A stretch of DNA of 10,636 nucleotides from Methanobrevibacter thaueri (GCF_015062905.1 NZ_SUTK01000048.1:1-10636); one strand, 5' to 3'. Positions 1-5,936 are shown, counted from the first letter of the stretch. A program made the numbers and translations. The notes: a model not told the origin generated them from the sequence alone.

Positions 1-1009
1 TAAATGTGAAATCTGTGGGAGTGAAACTGAATTAATAAGAAAAGTATCTTTTGTTGATGCTCCAGGTCACGAAACTCTTATGGCAACTATGTTATCTGGT
101 GCCGCAATTATGGATGGTGCAGTGTTAGTAATTGCTGCAAATGAGTCTTGTCCACAACCACAAACTAAAGAGCATCTCATGGCACTTGATGTTATCGGTG
201 TTAAGGATGTTATCGTAGTTCAAAATAAAATTGATATTGTTTCAAAAGAAAGAGCTATTGAAAGTTATAATGAAATTAAGGAATTTGTTAAAGGTACTTG
301 TGCTGAAGATGCTTTAATAATACCTGTATCTGCTCAACAAGGCGCTAACATGGATATCTTAATCGAAGCTATGCTTAAGCAAATCCAACCTCCTGAAAGG
401 AACGTTGATGACACTGCATTAATGCATGTTGCAAGATCATTTGATATCAACAAACCAGGTTCCGGCGCTGATAAAATCAAAGGTGGAGTTATAGGCGGTA
501 CATTAGTTCAAGGAACTTTCAAACTTGGCGATACTATTGAAATCAGACCAGGTCCTACCAATAATGGTAAAAGAGTTACATTAAAATCAGAGATTATTGG
601 TCTTGAGGCAAATGGTAAGCAAGTTGAAGAAATAGGTCCTGGAGGACTTGTGGGTATTGCAACCAAATTAGATCCATCATTAACAAAATCAGATTCATTG
701 TCTGGAACTGTTGCCGGTGAAGAAGGTACATTGCCTGATGTATTGGATGCTTTCTCAATGGAAGCTAATCTGCTTGACCGTGTTGTAGGTACTAAAGAAG
801 AGCGTGAAGTTGCTCCAATTAAGATTAAAGAACCGTTAATGATTAATTGTGGTACTACAACTACTATTGGTGTTGTTACTTCAACTAAGAAAAATGATGT
901 AGATGTCACTCTTAAATTGCCAGTTTGCGCAAGCCCTGGTGATAGAGTCGCTTTAAGTCGTAGAGTCGGTGCTCGTTGGAGATTAATTGGTTACGGTATT
1001 ATTAAGTAG
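1..1009 (+). CDS. eif2g: Translation initiation factor aIF2 subunit gamma (5' end outside window)
   Basis: This is the GTP-binding subunit of archaeal initiation factor 2, which delivers initiator Met-tRNA to the small ribosomal subunit. The frame is open from base 2, so the true start lies upstream; 335 residues are visible of a usual length near 410. The visible part begins in the zinc knuckle (KCEIC, bases 2-16). It continues with the G3 motif DAPGHE (from base 56), the G4 motif NKID (bases 224-235) and the G5-like SAQ. Two beta-barrel domains typical of the EF-Tu/SelB-like family follow, ending GARWRLIGYGIIK. The G1 P-loop and switch 1 are outside the window. An internal ATG at base 80 is not the start, because conserved G3 residues lie before it. 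The gene leads an operon of translation and transcription genes, with only nine bases to the next start. Identification is very secure. Confidence 0.97.
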   Translation, partial: KCEICGSETELIRKVSFVDAPGHETLMATMLSGAAIMDGAVLVIAANESCPQPQTKEHLMALDVIGVKDVIVVQNKIDIVSKERAIESYNEIKEFVKGTCAEDALIIPVSAQQGANMDILIEAMLKQIQPPERNVDDTALMHVARSFDINKPGSGADKIKGGVIGGTLVQGTFKLGDTIEIRPGPTNNGKRVTLKSEIIGLEANGKQVEEIGPGGLVGIATKLDPSLTKSDSLSGTVAGEEGTLPDVLDAFSMEANLLDRVVGTKEEREVAPIKIKEPLMINCGTTTTIGVVTSTKKNDVDVTLKLPVCASPGDRVALSRRVGARWRLIGYGIIK

Positions 1010-1018
1010 AGGTAAATA

Positions 1019-1411
1019 ATGAACTCTAAAGAAGTTGTGATTGATACCAATTTTTTTATGGTTCCTTTTCAGTTCAATGTGGATATTATCACTGAACTTG
1101 AAAATAAATTACCTTCTTATAAATTAACTACTCCAAGCTTTGTTATCAATGAATTGAAGGGTTTAAAAAATAATAATAAAGGTAAAGTAAGGCTGAATGC
1201 GAATTTGGCCTTAAAATTAGCTAATTCTTCAAAAGTTGAAATAAAGGATATTTCATTACTTGAAAACGAAACTGTGGATGATGCGTTACTTAGAGTTTCA
1301 GAAGTATTAGCTACAAACGATATTGAATTAAAAAATCGTGCAAAAGATAAAGGTATTACAGTTGTGTATTTAAGGCAAAAAAAATATATTGCTGTTGAAG
1401 GTAAAATATAA
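1019..1411 (+). CDS. PIN-domain protein, archaeal Fcf1/Utp24-like putative RNase
   Basis: This 130-residue protein is a stand-alone PIN domain, the metal-dependent RNase fold. The expected acidic residues are present: D9 in VIDTNFF, E45 in VINELKGL, D87/D88 in VDDAL and D101 in ATNDIELK. That layout and the closing GITVVYLRQ strand match the archaeal Fcf1/Utp24-like PIN group, whose eukaryotic relatives cut pre-rRNA. A VapC-type toxin is less likely because no antitoxin gene is adjacent and the gene sits inside a ribosome/RNA polymerase operon. An rRNA-processing or translation-linked RNase role is therefore inferred. The ribosome binding site GAGGT (1009-1013) overlaps the stop codon of aIF2 gamma, which fixes the ATG at 1019. 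The catalytic set looks intact; the exact RNA target cannot be read from the sequence. Confidence 0.88.
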   Translation: MNSKEVVIDTNFFMVPFQFNVDIITELENKLPSYKLTTPSFVINELKGLKNNNKGKVRLNANLALKLANSSKVEIKDISLLENETVDDALLRVSEVLATNDIELKNRAKDKGITVVYLRQKKYIAVEGKI

Positions 1412-1436
1412 TATTAATTAAACTTATTAAAAAAAC

Positions 1437-1441
1437 GAGGG
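1437..1441 (+). promoter_or_regulatory. Ribosome binding site that fixes the TTG start of rpo7
   Basis: GAGGG lies six bases before the TTG at 1448. The protein begins MYYKTKIEDTVRIPP, the normal Rpo7 N-terminus, and no ATG lies in a suitable place, so the TTG start is well supported. Confidence 0.8.
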
Positions 1442-1447
1442 ATTATT

Positions 1448-2026
1448 TTGTATTACAAAACAAAAATTGAGGATACTGTAAGAATTCCACCTTACAGATT
1501 TGAAAATCCACTTGAAGAAGTTGCTATTCAAACCTTGAATGAAACTTATGAAGGTCGTTTAGACAAAAAACTAGGTTTACTTATTTGTGTTAATGCAATA
1601 GACGAAATTAGTGAAGGAAGACTCATTATGGGTGATGGAGCATCATATCATAATGTTGTATTCGAAGCTATTTTCTTTAAACCAGAGCAACATGAGATCT
1701 TTAATGGTGAAGTAATTGATATTGTGGATTACGGTGCTTTTGTAAGAATTGGACCTATGGACGGTTTAATTCATGTTTCTCAAGTCACTGATGATTATAT
1801 TAATTATGATGCCAAAAGGGGAGCATTGCTCGCAAAAGAATCTAACAAAACCTTGGATGAAGGAGATTTGGTTAGAGCAAGAGCAGTCAGTGTTTCCATA
1901 AAAGACGAATCTACTAATAATATTGATAACAACAGGAATTCCAAAATTCCTCTTACCATGAGACAAAATAACTTAGGCAGATTCGAATGGATTGAAGAAG
2001 CAAAACAAAAAAGTGTGAAGGGTTAA
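1448..2026 (+). CDS. rpo7: DNA-directed RNA polymerase subunit Rpo7 (RpoE')
   Basis: Rpo7 is the stalk subunit of archaeal RNA polymerase, equivalent to eukaryotic Rpb7. With Rpo4 it forms the stalk that binds emerging RNA and assists open-complex formation. The 192-residue product has the two expected domains. The N-terminal tip-like domain (about 1-80) carries TVRIPPYRF and GDGASYHNVVFEAIFFKP. An S1 RNA-binding domain (about 82-172) contains FNGEVIDIVDYGAFVRIGPMDGLIHVS and the late SKIPLTMRQNNLG segment. Length is normal for the family. Translation starts at TTG, set by GAGGG six bases upstream. Spt4 follows after three bases, as in many euryarchaea where the pair is called rpoE1-rpoE2. Its partner Rpo4 is not encoded here. 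Confidence 0.97.
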   Translation: MYYKTKIEDTVRIPPYRFENPLEEVAIQTLNETYEGRLDKKLGLLICVNAIDEISEGRLIMGDGASYHNVVFEAIFFKPEQHEIFNGEVIDIVDYGAFVRIGPMDGLIHVSQVTDDYINYDAKRGALLAKESNKTLDEGDLVRARAVSVSIKDESTNNIDNNRNSKIPLTMRQNNLGRFEWIEEAKQKSVKG

Positions 2027-2029
2027 AAA

Positions 2030-2206
2030 ATGAAAGCTTGTACTGTTTGTAAAATGATTTCAAGTAAAGACCATTGTCCTAGTTGTGGAAATCCGACTTC
2101 AGACAATTGGAGTGGTCTTTTGATTATAACTGATCCTGAAGAGTCCAGAATTGCTCGTGAATTAAATATCGAGGTTCCTGGCGAATATTGTTTAAGAGTA
2201 AGATAA
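2030..2206 (+). CDS. spt4: Transcription elongation factor Spt4 (RpoE'')
   Basis: This small protein of 58 residues binds the NGN domain of Spt5 (archaeal NusG) and so increases RNA polymerase processivity. The sequence starts MKACTVCKMI. It carries the two zinc-binding pairs CTVC (residues 4-7) and CPSC (16-19), followed by the conserved DNWSGLLIITDPEESRIARELNI and the C-terminal GEYCLRVR. Length agrees with archaeal Spt4, which is near 60 residues. The gene starts three bases after the rpo7 stop, and the purine-rich AAGGG at the end of rpo7 can serve as its ribosome binding site. Close packing with rpo7 suggests the two subunits are made from one message. Confidence 0.95.
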   Translation: MKACTVCKMISSKDHCPSCGNPTSDNWSGLLIITDPEESRIARELNIEVPGEYCLRVR

Positions 2207-2211
2207 AGGTG
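2205..2211 (+). promoter_or_regulatory. Ribosome binding site that fixes the GTG start of the dephospho-CoA kinase
   Basis: AAAGGTG overlaps the spt4 stop and lies five bases before the GTG at 2217. The resulting N-terminus MLRLDAELNKDI reads directly into the conserved KKPLGKLYP segment, so no later start is needed. Confidence 0.7.
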
Positions 2212-2216
2212 TTTTC

Positions 2217-2726
2217 GTGTTACGTTTAGATGCAGAATTAAATAAAGATATAATAATTGATCTCAAAAAGCCTTTAGGTAAATTATATCCTGACTTTGAA
2301 GATGCAATTGACGAAATTAAGTCTTCCGAGTTTTTAATTTCTGTTGGTGATGCGACTTTTGCTAATCTTACCGAATACAAATTATATCCTAATATTGGTA
2401 TAATTGATAATTTAATTCAAAGAAAAAATCATACTCATGAAATTATACTTGCGGATCACATTCTAAAAGCCGATAATCCTGCTGGAACCATAACTGATGA
2501 TCTATGGGAAACCATAGGCGAGGCTCTTGAATTATCTAACAATGGCGAATGTTATGTAATTGAAGTGGCTGGGGAAGAAGATCTTGCAGTTCTTCCTTGC
2601 ATCTTAATGGCAAATCCGGAAACTACCATTCTATATGGTCAGCCTAATGAAGGATTAGTGCTTTTAAAAGCTGGTGATTTAAAAAATAAAGCTCAAAAGC
2701 TTATTGACGGATTTATTAATGAATAA
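2217..2726 (+). CDS. GTP-dependent dephospho-CoA kinase, archaeal type (former DUF359)
   Basis: The product phosphorylates dephospho-CoA, the last step of coenzyme A synthesis. In archaea a GTP-using enzyme unrelated to bacterial CoaE does this (family formerly DUF359). The 169-residue protein shows the family's conserved blocks in order: KKPLGKLYP (17-25), SVGDATFANL (42-51), DNLIQRK (64-70), NPAGTIT (87-93), EVAGEEDLAVLP (116-127) and ILYGQPNEGLVL (138-149). The GEEDLA block is a strong family marker. Length is typical. The start is GTG, supported by AAAGGTG five bases upstream. A metabolic kinase inside an operon for transcription and ribosomal proteins is a recurring archaeal arrangement, so its expression is probably tied to growth. 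Family assignment is confident; activity of this copy is inferred from conservation. Confidence 0.92.
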   Translation: MLRLDAELNKDIIIDLKKPLGKLYPDFEDAIDEIKSSEFLISVGDATFANLTEYKLYPNIGIIDNLIQRKNHTHEIILADHILKADNPAGTITDDLWETIGEALELSNNGECYVIEVAGEEDLAVLPCILMANPETTILYGQPNEGLVLLKAGDLKNKAQKLIDGFINE

Positions 2727-2744
2727 ATTAAATGAGGTTTTATC

Positions 2745-3062
2745 ATGGAAATTGAATTTATTGAAGAAAAAGAAAATAAATTATTTAACAGAAAAGAAAT
2801 TAAGTTTTATGTTGATTACGATGGAGAAGCAACTCCTAAAGTATTGGACATCAAATCCAAATTAGTTGCTTTATTAAACACTAAAAAAGAATTAATCGTT
2901 GTTGACAATGTACAACCACACTACGGTGAACCTAAAGCATTAGGTTATGCTAAAGTCTATGATACTGTAGATGATTTAACTTACATTGAAACTGAACATG
3001 TAATTGCTAAAAATACTGAACCGGAAGAAGAACCGGAAGAAGATGCTGAAGCAGAAGAATAG
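2745..3062 (+). CDS. rps24e: Small ribosomal subunit protein eS24 (S24e)
   Basis: This ribosomal protein is shared by archaea and eukaryotes and belongs to the 30S subunit. The 105-residue sequence has the family core: N-terminal MEIEFIEEKENKLFNRKEI, a central LNTKKELIVVDNVQPHYG, and the signature GYAKVYDT (67-74). The ATG is preceded by GAGGT with six bases of spacing. The last residues (about 92-105) form a very acidic tail of Glu and Pro, partly encoded by a tandem 12-bp duplication at 3018-3041. The tail lies beyond the folded domain and is probably disordered. The gene is followed after eight bases by rps27ae, the usual archaeal partner. Confidence 0.96.
   Translation: MEIEFIEEKENKLFNRKEIKFYVDYDGEATPKVLDIKSKLVALLNTKKELIVVDNVQPHYGEPKALGYAKVYDTVDDLTYIETEHVIAKNTEPEEEPEEDAEAEE
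3018..3041 (+). repeat. Perfect tandem 12-bp duplication in the tail of rps24e
   Basis: The 12-mer GAACCGGAAGAA occurs twice head to tail, at 3018-3029 and 3030-3041, with no mismatch. In frame it encodes EPEE twice. It lies in the acidic C-terminal extension, so copy number could vary without shifting the frame. Confidence 0.9.
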
Positions 3063-3070
3063 GTGATATA

Positions 3071-3223
3071 ATGGTAAGAAAATCTGATTTATACGAAGTA
3101 GATGGAGACAAAATTGTAAGAAAAAACCAAATTTGTCCACGTTGTGGTGAAGGTGTATTCATGGCTGACCATGGTGACAGAGTCGCTTGCGGTAAATGCG
3201 GATACACTGAAATGAAAAAATAG
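3071..3223 (+). CDS. rps27ae: Small ribosomal subunit protein eS31 (S27ae)
   Basis: This zinc-ribbon ribosomal protein, known in archaea as S27ae, is related to the C-terminal part of the eukaryotic ubiquitin-S27a fusion but has no ubiquitin domain. The 50-residue product begins MVRKSDLYEVDGDKIVRKN. It has the zinc ligands CPRC (22-25) and CGKC (40-43), then ends GYTEMKK. Length and cysteine spacing fit archaeal S27ae. AGGTGA (3061-3066) overlaps the rps24e stop and serves as ribosome binding site, fixing the ATG at 3071. This is the last gene of the operon, as T-tracts follow at once. In many euryarchaea the Kae1/Bud32 gene comes next, but here argH does. Confidence 0.95.
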   Translation: MVRKSDLYEVDGDKIVRKNQICPRCGEGVFMADHGDRVACGKCGYTEMKK

Positions 3224-3224
3224 A

Positions 3225-3253
3225 TTTTTTTAAATCTTTTATTTCTTTTTTTT
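3225..3253 (+). terminator. T-tract terminator of the aIF2 gamma-S27ae operon
   Basis: Immediately after the rps27ae stop there are runs of seven T (3225-3231), four T (3237-3240) and eight T (3246-3253) without a stable hairpin. Archaeal RNA polymerase terminates on such runs. The argH promoter must lie in the remaining 40 bases or so; TTTATTTATT-type sequence near 3251-3265 could be its TATA region, but this is weak. Confidence 0.7.
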
Positions 3254-3282
3254 ATTTATTTATTATTTTCAATCATTTTTTA

Positions 3283-3289
3283 GAAGGGA
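3283..3289 (+). promoter_or_regulatory. Ribosome binding site supporting the TTG start of argH
   Basis: GAAGGGA lies five to six bases before the TTG at 3295. The next in-frame ATG (codon 13, M of MTDEAAIY) would remove the conserved R-x-G-R segment, so TTG is preferred. Confidence 0.65.
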
Positions 3290-3294
3290 TTTTT

Positions 3295-4716
3295 TTGGAA
3301 AATATTAGAAATGGTCGTTTTAAGACTGGAATGACTGATGAAGCAGCTATCTACACTTCATCACTTGAAGCTGATAAACTTCTTTTTGAAGCTGATATTA
3401 AGACTAATTTTGCACATACTTCAATGTTGAAGCATGAGGGCATTATCGATGAGGAAATTGCCGATAATATATTATGTGCTCTTGATAGCCTTAAGGAAGA
3501 AGGTTATGAAGCCTTAGTCTTCGACCCTTCAGTTGAAGATGTCCACATGGCTATTGAAAATTATGTAACTTCTAAAATTGGTCCTGAAGCCGGTTTTATG
3601 CACACCGCCAAATCACGTAATGATCAGGTGGCATGTGATGTCAGATTGGTTTTGCGCGAAAAAATCATTGAGCTCCAGATTGGCATTTTAGAGTTCATCG
3701 AAGGTTTGAATGAAATGGCAGGCGAGCATCTGGAAGATGTTTTCATCGGTTTCACTCACTTGCAGCATGCACAACCGATTACAATTGCACACCATTTGAT
3801 GGCTCATGTACAGGCTTTAAAAAGAGATTATGAACGTTTTGAAGATACATATAAACGTGTTAACTTAAATCCATTGGGTTCAGCCGCAATGGCCACCACC
3901 AGTTTTCCAATCAATAGGCAGCTGACCACCGATTTGCTCGGTTTCGATGCATACCTGGAAAATTCAATGGATGGGGTTTCAACAAGAGATTTCATTGCCG
4001 AAGCAGTATTTGACATGGTTTCACTTTGTACAACCTTGTCTAAAATATGTGAAGAGCTGGTTTTATGGAGCACTTATGAATTCGGCGTTATTGAAATGGC
4101 GGACGAGTATTCATCAACTTCTTCTATTATGCCTCAAAAGAAAAATCCTGACGTTGCCGAACTTGCAAGAGGGAAATGCACAATTGTCAATGGTGAATTG
4201 GTAACAATTTTAACAATCCTAAAAGCCATTCCATATACCTACAATAGGGATTTGCAGGAAATAACTCCTCACCTATGGAATTCAATTAAGGTAACTCAAG
4301 ACACATTGTCAATTGTAACCAAAATGATGCTTTCCGTTGAATTCAAAATCGACAGATGCGCTGAGCTTGCAGGTAAAAACTTTGCAACTGCAACCGATTT
4401 GGCGGATATCATGGTTCGTGAAAAGGAAATACCATTCAGAACCGCTCACAAGATTGTTGGAAGAATAGTCAACGAAGCTACCGCCAATGATATGGCAGAA
4501 GAGGACATTACCTCACAATTCATTGACGATATTGCAGTTGGATTGGGCTTTGATGAATTAAATTTATCTGATGATTTAATCCAGAATGCTTTAAATCCTG
4601 CGGAAAATGTCAGAATCAGATCCGTTCCTGGTGGTCCTGCACCTGAAATGGTGAATATGGCTAGAGATAATATTAAAGTATTCTTAAACGATGAATTTGA
4701 AAAGAAAGGAATTTAA
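3295..4716 (+). CDS. argH: Argininosuccinate lyase
   Basis: This enzyme splits argininosuccinate into arginine and fumarate, the last step of arginine synthesis, and acts as a cytosolic homotetramer. The 473-residue product has the three conserved regions of the fumarase/aspartase superfamily. Region 1 is HTAKSRNDQ (103-111). Region 2 is THLQHAQP (154-161), whose H155 corresponds to the catalytic histidine. Region 3 is the mobile signature loop SSIMPQKKNPD (276-286), which carries the catalytic serine. The C-terminal domain ends RSVPGGPAPEMVNM and on. Length is normal. Translation starts at TTG. The gene appears to be a single transcription unit: T-tracts precede it and another T-rich stop follows. 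The rest of the arginine pathway is not in the window. Confidence 0.96.
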   Translation: MENIRNGRFKTGMTDEAAIYTSSLEADKLLFEADIKTNFAHTSMLKHEGIIDEEIADNILCALDSLKEEGYEALVFDPSVEDVHMAIENYVTSKIGPEAGFMHTAKSRNDQVACDVRLVLREKIIELQIGILEFIEGLNEMAGEHLEDVFIGFTHLQHAQPITIAHHLMAHVQALKRDYERFEDTYKRVNLNPLGSAAMATTSFPINRQLTTDLLGFDAYLENSMDGVSTRDFIAEAVFDMVSLCTTLSKICEELVLWSTYEFGVIEMADEYSSTSSIMPQKKNPDVAELARGKCTIVNGELVTILTILKAIPYTYNRDLQEITPHLWNSIKVTQDTLSIVTKMMLSVEFKIDRCAELAGKNFATATDLADIMVREKEIPFRTAHKIVGRIVNEATANDMAEEDITSQFIDDIAVGLGFDELNLSDDLIQNALNPAENVRIRSVPGGPAPEMVNMARDNIKVFLNDEFEKKGI

Positions 4717-4727
4717 ATATTCCTATA

Positions 4728-4740
4728 TTTTTTTAATTTT
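4728..4740 (+). terminator. T-tract terminator after argH
   Basis: Runs of seven T (4728-4734) and four T (4737-4740) begin eleven bases after the argH stop. They would end the argH message before the operator-like dyad at 4749, which separates argH from the following candidate RNA gene. Confidence 0.55.
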
Positions 4741-4748
4741 AAAAATTA

Positions 4749-4764
4749 TTTAGGTTTACCTAAA
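4749..4764 (+). promoter_or_regulatory. DtxR-family-like operator (perfect 16-bp dyad)
   Basis: TTTAGGTTTACCTAAA is perfectly symmetric, with seven-base arms TTTAGGT and ACCTAAA around a TT centre. It resembles the TTAGGTTAGCCTAA core bound by DtxR/IdeR metal-dependent repressors, a family also found in archaea. It ends one base before a TATA box, in the position of the B-recognition element, so a bound repressor would block TBP/TFB. The dyad is seen directly; the regulator family is inferred from resemblance, and no regulator gene is present here. Confidence 0.6.
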
Positions 4765-4765
4765 C

Positions 4766-4773
4766 TTTAAATA
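4766..4773 (+). promoter_or_regulatory. TATA box for candidate small RNA
   Basis: TTTAAATA (4766-4773) matches the archaeal TATA consensus and lies one base after the operator-like dyad. With normal archaeal spacing of about 25 bases, transcription would begin near 4796-4800, exactly where the first hairpin starts. No coding sequence follows on this strand, so the promoter would serve a non-coding RNA. Confidence 0.55.
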
Positions 4774-4798
4774 CTCCTAACGACAAAAATGGTATTGT

Positions 4799-4820
4799 CA
4801 ACATGACCTTGGTCATGTTG
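4799..4820 (+). other. Perfect 10-bp inverted repeat with CUUG tetraloop
   Basis: Arms CAACATGACC (4799-4808) and GGTCATGTTG (4811-4820) are exact reverse complements around TT. In RNA the closing C-UU-G is the known stable CUUG tetraloop, in which C and G pair over two loop bases. As DNA the same 22 bp could instead be a repressor site at the transcription start. Confidence 0.85.
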
Positions 4821-4823
4821 CAC

Positions 4824-4892
4824 ATGTGAGATATTTCTAGAATTACTTAATAAATTCTTAAGTAAGGCTCAGCTTCTATTAATGTCTCACAT
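4824..4892 (+). other. Long multi-segment stem-loop
   Basis: Segment 4824-4835 pairs with 4881-4892 (12 bp, one G-U). A 2x2 internal loop follows. Then TAGAA (4838-4842) pairs with TTCTA (4874-4878). TTACTTAA (4843-4850) pairs with TTAAGTAA (4858-4865) and closes a seven-base loop. An eight-base bulge GGCTCAGC (4866-4873) lies on the 3' side. In all there are 25 pairs in 69 bases, read by hand and not scored by a folding program. Confidence 0.75.
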
Positions 4893-4897
4893 TTTAT

Positions 4898-5911
4898 TCA
4901 TTTTACCTTATTAAAACTCCAGATTAAATCAAGAGCTTCTCCAGGTTCTAATGCTCCTGAACGGGTTTCCCTTAATATTCTTTGAATTGAAAATTTTCTC
5001 ATGTGTGGAAATTTCTTGTGAACTTCATAAAGAAGAGGACAACCAAATCCTTTAAATGTCTGCAAATCATAGTTTCTGATTAAGGATTTAATCTCTTGCT
5101 TGCCAACACTTAAACTTGCCGGAAGGTTCAAGCGATATAATGAATCCTCCTGTAAATTAATGCATTGACTACCTGTTGCAAGCATATCACCAAAGACAAT
5201 TATTGGAATTTCGTTATCTTTTGCATATTGATTAACTAATTTTCCGGTATTTTTTGAGCATCTTCCGCAGGGATGCACGCTACCGCTGAATGATTCTCCT
5301 ATGACTTGTGAATAATCCGCTTTGATGTATTCGTGTCTGACATTTAATGATTCGACCAGAGTGCTGATGTTCTTTTTGAATTGGTTTGGAAGAATTATTG
5401 TTCCAGGATCAACAGTGACTGCAATTGGATTGAAGCCTAATTTTTTAGCTAGAATAAGTGAAAAACTGCTGTCCACACCACCTGAAAGAGCAACAACCGC
5501 TTCAATATTTTCAGATTCATCAAATTCGTTTTCGCTAAAATATCTGTCGAAATTGAAACTGTAGATATTTTCTAATTTATTGTCAATAGTTTTTTCCAGG
5601 TTGTTCAATCCGACCAAATTCGAATCGATGTTGCGGATTGTCTTTTTAGATAATTTCAGTTTATATCTTTTATTTAAAAAATCGCCATATGATTCAACAT
5701 GTATACTGTCAAGGCCTAACTTTTCTTTGAGTTTGCCAACAACCCAACCTCCCTTGCCTATAATTGCTGATTTGTCGGGTCGGTCCTCTGTAATAATCCA
5801 CAATTCATTATTTTCAAAGTAAATGTCCTCAATGAAGATATTTACTTCATCATGGCCTATTTCCTCCCTTATGGCATTAACTTCATCTAAAATTAATTCT
5901 TTAGTATACAT
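4898..5911 (-). CDS. KH-domain plus PP-loop ATP-pyrophosphatase, putative RNA-modifying enzyme
   Basis: This 337-residue protein joins two modules. The N-terminal third (about 1-90) contains a KH-like nucleic-acid-binding segment with the GxxG loop IIGKGGWVVGKLKEKLG (50-66). The C-terminal part is a PP-loop (N-type ATP-pyrophosphatase) domain with SGGVDSS (143-149), the ATP-adenylating motif used by tRNA thiolation enzymes, QueC and related proteins. Cysteines sit at CGRC (215-218), C250 in GSQC and C291 in FGCPL, able to hold zinc or an iron-sulfur cluster or to carry sulfur. KH plus PP-loop suggests adenylation of an RNA base before sulfur transfer or another replacement; this is inference. 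It may belong to the predicted PP-loop group COG2117, from memory and unchecked. The ATG lacks a clear ribosome binding site, and a TATA-like element about 26 bases upstream suggests a leaderless or nearly leaderless message. It is convergent with argH. Confidence 0.8.
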   Translation of the reverse strand: MYTKELILDEVNAIREEIGHDEVNIFIEDIYFENNELWIITEDRPDKSAIIGKGGWVVGKLKEKLGLDSIHVESYGDFLNKRYKLKLSKKTIRNIDSNLVGLNNLEKTIDNKLENIYSFNFDRYFSENEFDESENIEAVVALSGGVDSSFSLILAKKLGFNPIAVTVDPGTIILPNQFKKNISTLVESLNVRHEYIKADYSQVIGESFSGSVHPCGRCSKNTGKLVNQYAKDNEIPIIVFGDMLATGSQCINLQEDSLYRLNLPASLSVGKQEIKSLIRNYDLQTFKGFGCPLLYEVHKKFPHMRKFSIQRILRETRSGALEPGEALDLIWSFNKVK

Positions 5912-5936
5912 CTAATAATTATCTTTAATTTAGAAA

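Larger units (their letters stand above)
4797..4898 (+). ncRNA. Candidate structured small RNA, about 100 nt, between convergent genes
   Basis: The region holds no open frame longer than a few codons but folds almost completely. Two stem-loops stand three bases apart: one at 4799-4820 with a CUUG tetraloop, and one at 4824-4892 with a 12-bp base stem. An operator-like dyad and a TATA box precede them at proper distance, and short T-runs (4892-4895, 4901-4904) follow. Position 4832-4884 is a T/G pair, which is G-U in + strand RNA but A-C in - strand RNA; this favours the + strand. The start is estimated from the TATA box and the end from the T-runs, so both are approximate. I do not recognise a known RNA family. 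Alternatives are a bidirectional terminator/3' UTR structure for argH and the - strand gene, or a small palindromic intergenic repeat. Confidence 0.45.

Noticed and set aside
508..909. Reverse-strand open frame of 133 codons inside aIF2 gamma
   Set aside because: It is antisense to a highly conserved gene, its product has no recognisable motif, and it has no good ribosome binding site.
1019..1411. VapC toxin of a toxin-antitoxin pair
   Set aside because: No antitoxin gene is adjacent, and the gene is locked in a housekeeping operon with Fcf1-like PIN features.
4789..4830. Very short reading frames (ATG 4789, ATG 4803) in the structured intergenic region
   Set aside because: They stop after about five and nine codons and lack ribosome binding sites; the structure explains the region better.
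4799..4892. CRISPR array, tRNA or mobile element ends
   Set aside because: There are no regularly spaced direct repeats, no cloverleaf or T-loop motif, and no transposase gene or target-site duplication.
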